DNA from: an uncultured Bacilli bacterium
Lineage (GTDB): Bacteria > Bacillota_I > Bacilli_A > RF39 > UBA660
Direction of reading: 5' to 3'
Length of the DNA: 38,771 nucleotides
Assembly: GCA_947627915.1 (NCBI GenBank)
Contig: CANQXT010000007.1
Location: 1 to 38,771 of the forward strand
In this document: positions 36,391 through 38,771 of the stretch, piece after piece
Layout: the number at the start of each line of letters is the position of its first letter
Numbering within the stretch: position 1 is the first letter of the stretch
Program-made: the position numbers and the translations under genes
Notes under the pieces: generated by a model
Database searches by the model: none
Seen by the model: only the letters and a program-made list of their open reading frames with translations
What the model was told of the DNA's origin: nothing

Positions 36391-37782
36391 ATGACGGATA
36401 TAAAATTAGTACCTATATTTAAAGTTCATAAAGTTCCTTACAGATATAAAAAATTAGAAGTATTAGAATTTAAAGAAATGGTTTTTGGTATTACAGTGGG
36501 TTCTCAACTTTTTACAACAAGTCAAAAGTATTCTTTTGCTGATTTAATGAATAAAAAGAATTCTAAAAATATGATTGTATGGTTAGATGATAGTTCAATA
36601 AATAATAAAATAAAAGAATGTCAAACATATGATTTAAATGATATTATTAAATATTATAATAATAAATATAAAAATAATTATTGGACTTATGATGGTAATT
36701 TAAATAGTATCAAAGATCAAAATATAATAGATATTATTAAAGATTATTTAGATAATTATAAAGAAGATAATAATATTAATTTAAGTAAAGAAGATTTAAA
36801 TACTTTAGAAGAAGTAATAGAAGAAGAAACTAAAGAAGAATTATTTTTTGCTACTCTTTCAGATAGAGATATTGCTTTATTAGAAGAATATGGTGAAGTT
36901 ATTAATTTTCGTAATTATAATGTTGAACCAGTTATAGGTAGAGATAAAGAAATAAAACAAATTGAATTAGCTTTTATTTCTAATATGAATCCTCTTTTAG
37001 TAGGATTATCTGGTGTCGGAAAAACAGTTTTAGTTGATGAACTCAATTATCGCATTAAACATAATTTATTAAAAAATAATTTTTTAGATAATCGTTTAAT
37101 ATATGCCGTTGATCCTCAAATATTAATCGCTGATACAATGTATTCCGGTACTTTTGAAAAAAGAATTAGTGATATAATTAGTGTTTTAAAAAAATATAAT
37201 GGTATTTTATTTATTGATGAAATTCATAAAATATTTGGTACTGGTACAGTTAGAGGTAATGATAATGATTTAGCTAAAATGTTACAGGGATATATTGATC
37301 GAAAAGAAATTAAAATAATTGGAACAACTACTGAAGAAGAATACCAAAAATATTTTGCTAATAAAGCTATTAATCGACGTTTTGAAACAATTAAAATTAA
37401 TGAACCAAATAAAACAGAATTATATAATATCTTAAATAAAGTTTTAAATGATAAATTAGGGGAATTTGAATTAGAATTTCCTGATACAGATTTAAAAGAT
37501 AAAATTATAAATATTATTATTAAAGCTACTTCAAAGTCAGCAGGGACTTATTATGATAATTATCATAATCCTTTTTTAGCTATTGAAATAATTAATAAAG
37601 CTTGTGCTTTAGCTAAATATAGTAATGATAATTTAAATGTATCTTATTTTATAGAAAGTTTTACAAGTAATAATCGCTTATATGAATCCATTAAAAATAA
37701 TGCTATTAAAGAATTAGATGCTATTGATATTAAACAAAATGTAGAAGTAAATCGTCGAACACTAATTAAAGTATTAAAATAA
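36391..37782 (+). CDS. stand-alone AAA+ ATPase related to the ClpA/ClpB D1 module
   Basis: VIGRDKEIKQIELAF, GLSGVGKT (Walker A), ILFIDEIHKIFGTG (Walker B), IIGTTTEEEYQKYF, NRRFETI; no second AAA+ module. Confidence 0.8.
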   Translation: MTDIKLVPIFKVHKVPYRYKKLEVLEFKEMVFGITVGSQLFTTSQKYSFADLMNKKNSKNMIVWLDDSSINNKIKECQTYDLNDIIKYYNNKYKNNYWTYDGNLNSIKDQNIIDIIKDYLDNYKEDNNINLSKEDLNTLEEVIEEETKEELFFATLSDRDIALLEEYGEVINFRNYNVEPVIGRDKEIKQIELAFISNMNPLLVGLSGVGKTVLVDELNYRIKHNLLKNNFLDNRLIYAVDPQILIADTMYSGTFEKRISDIISVLKKYNGILFIDEIHKIFGTGTVRGNDNDLAKMLQGYIDRKEIKIIGTTTEEEYQKYFANKAINRRFETIKINEPNKTELYNILNKVLNDKLGEFELEFPDTDLKDKIINIIIKATSKSAGTYYDNYHNPFLAIEIINKACALAKYSNDNLNVSYFIESFTSNNRLYESIKNNAIKELDAIDIKQNVEVNRRTLIKVLK

Positions 37783-37804
37783 AGAAGTAATTTTGCTTAC
37801 TTCT
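37783..37804. terminator. bidirectional terminator
   Basis: AGAAGTAA-ttttgc-TTACTTCT between convergent genes. Confidence 0.6.
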
Positions 37805-38630
37805 TTTCATATTCATCTAAAAAACTAGTATACTTGCCATCTTTTTTATAACCTAAGATACAATTCATATTAATATTATTTAGGGCCGTAAAAATATTAT
37901 TATCTATGCCCTTTTTTTCTTGTCTTAATTTTTGAATTAATTCTTTCATTTCTTTTCTTTTTCCCATCTTACCCATCTCTTGATCATCTTTTTTACTAGT
38001 TAAAGGACAAGCACAATTAATAAAAGTTAAATTATTACTTTTTTGCCAAGCGATAATATCATTTTCTTTAATTAAATACATTGGTCTAATTAACTCTAAA
38101 CCTGGAAAATTATCACTATGAAGTTTAGGAAGCATCGTTTTAATTTCCGCACCATAAAACATTGATAAAAGTGTTGTCTCAATAACATCATCAAAATGAT
38201 GACCTAAAGCAATTTTGTTACAACCAAGTTCTTGAGCTTTACTATATAAATATCCTCTTCGCATTCTAGCACATAAATAACAAGGATTAACAGGATTAAG
38301 TTTACTTGCTACTGCAAATATATCACTATCAAATACTTCTAAGGGAATGTTTAAAGTTTGAGCATTCTCTATTATTTTATTATAATTTTCTGTATTGTAT
38401 CCTGGATTCATTGTCACAAAGTAAGCTTTAAATTTAATTTTACCGTGTCTTTCTAATTCTTGAATACATTTAGCAAGTAAAAAGGAATCTTTACCACCAC
38501 TTATACAAACCATAATCTTATCATTTTCTTTTATTAGTTCATAATCTTTAATAGCTTTTGTAAATTCTCGCCATATACCTTTGCGAAATTTTTTAATAAT
38601 ACTTCTTTCTATTTCTTGATATTTTTCCAT
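37797..38630 (-). CDS. TtcA-like PP-loop tRNA thiolation ATPase
   Basis: VCISGGKDSFLLAK, PCYLCARMRRGYLY (CxxC), LGHHFDDVIETTLLSMFYG. Confidence 0.82.
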   Translation of the reverse strand: MEKYQEIERSIIKKFRKGIWREFTKAIKDYELIKENDKIMVCISGGKDSFLLAKCIQELERHGKIKFKAYFVTMNPGYNTENYNKIIENAQTLNIPLEVFDSDIFAVASKLNPVNPCYLCARMRRGYLYSKAQELGCNKIALGHHFDDVIETTLLSMFYGAEIKTMLPKLHSDNFPGLELIRPMYLIKENDIIAWQKSNNLTFINCACPLTSKKDDQEMGKMGKRKEMKELIQKLRQEKKGIDNNIFTALNNINMNCILGYKKDGKYTSFLDEYEKK

Positions 38631-38756
38631 AATTTCACCAACTTAGTAAATTATATCACAAAGAGTATATTTTGAAAAAAGATAATATATATTAACAGGA
38701 TAAAATCATAAAATCGAAGAATGTGATAAAATATCTACGGAAGTAGGTATTTTAAA

Positions 38757-38771
38757 ATGGCAAAAAAATCA
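38757..38771 (+). CDS. start of a CDS truncated by window end (MAKKS...)
   Basis: ATGGCAAAAAAATCA at the window edge; too short to identify. Confidence 0.3.

Overview
AT-rich (low-GC) Bacillota chromosomal segment, mostly housekeeping genes. Minus-strand blocks: serS (T-box leader), mscL, rpe, rsgA, prkC (3 PASTA domains), prpC and rlmN; a hybrid histidine kinase/HPt/receiver phosphorelay; an AMP-forming ligase; helD; a RelA/SpoT protein; valS (T-box leader); lysS; sufC-sufD-like-sufS-sufU; and a TtcA-like protein. Plus-strand genes include an XRE regulator, gerE, gerM, tRNA-Arg(TCT), vanY-type carboxypeptidase, recU, PBP1A and a single-AAA+ ClpA/B-like ATPase. The most interesting region is about 11.9-13.65 kb, between tRNA-Arg and a sortase/sortase-substrate pair, and contains almost no annotated ORFs. 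By hand it resolves into a tandem array of what look like type I toxin-antitoxin cassettes. Three cassettes are complete: a minus-strand mRNA for a 25-29 aa hydrophobic peptide, converging with a plus-strand antisense RNA. A fourth copy is truncated. Each RNA has its own promoter, most with near-consensus boxes and 17-nt spacers. The RNAs share a 5' GAAA-tetraloop hairpin, covarying terminator stems, an SD-proximal hairpin and a conserved inverted repeat that would pair the 5' end of the toxin mRNA with its 3' end. Other second-look items: a RelA/SpoT protein with an intact hydrolase but apparently inactivated synthetase site, preceded by a leader-ORF/hairpin attenuator-like element; a ~95-nt small-RNA-like unit upstream of rlmN; a SUF operon without sufB; a stand-alone ClpA/B D1-like ATPase; and adjacent gerE-gerM sporulation genes. 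All calls are by eye from the sequence and ORF translations; no searches or folding programs were run.
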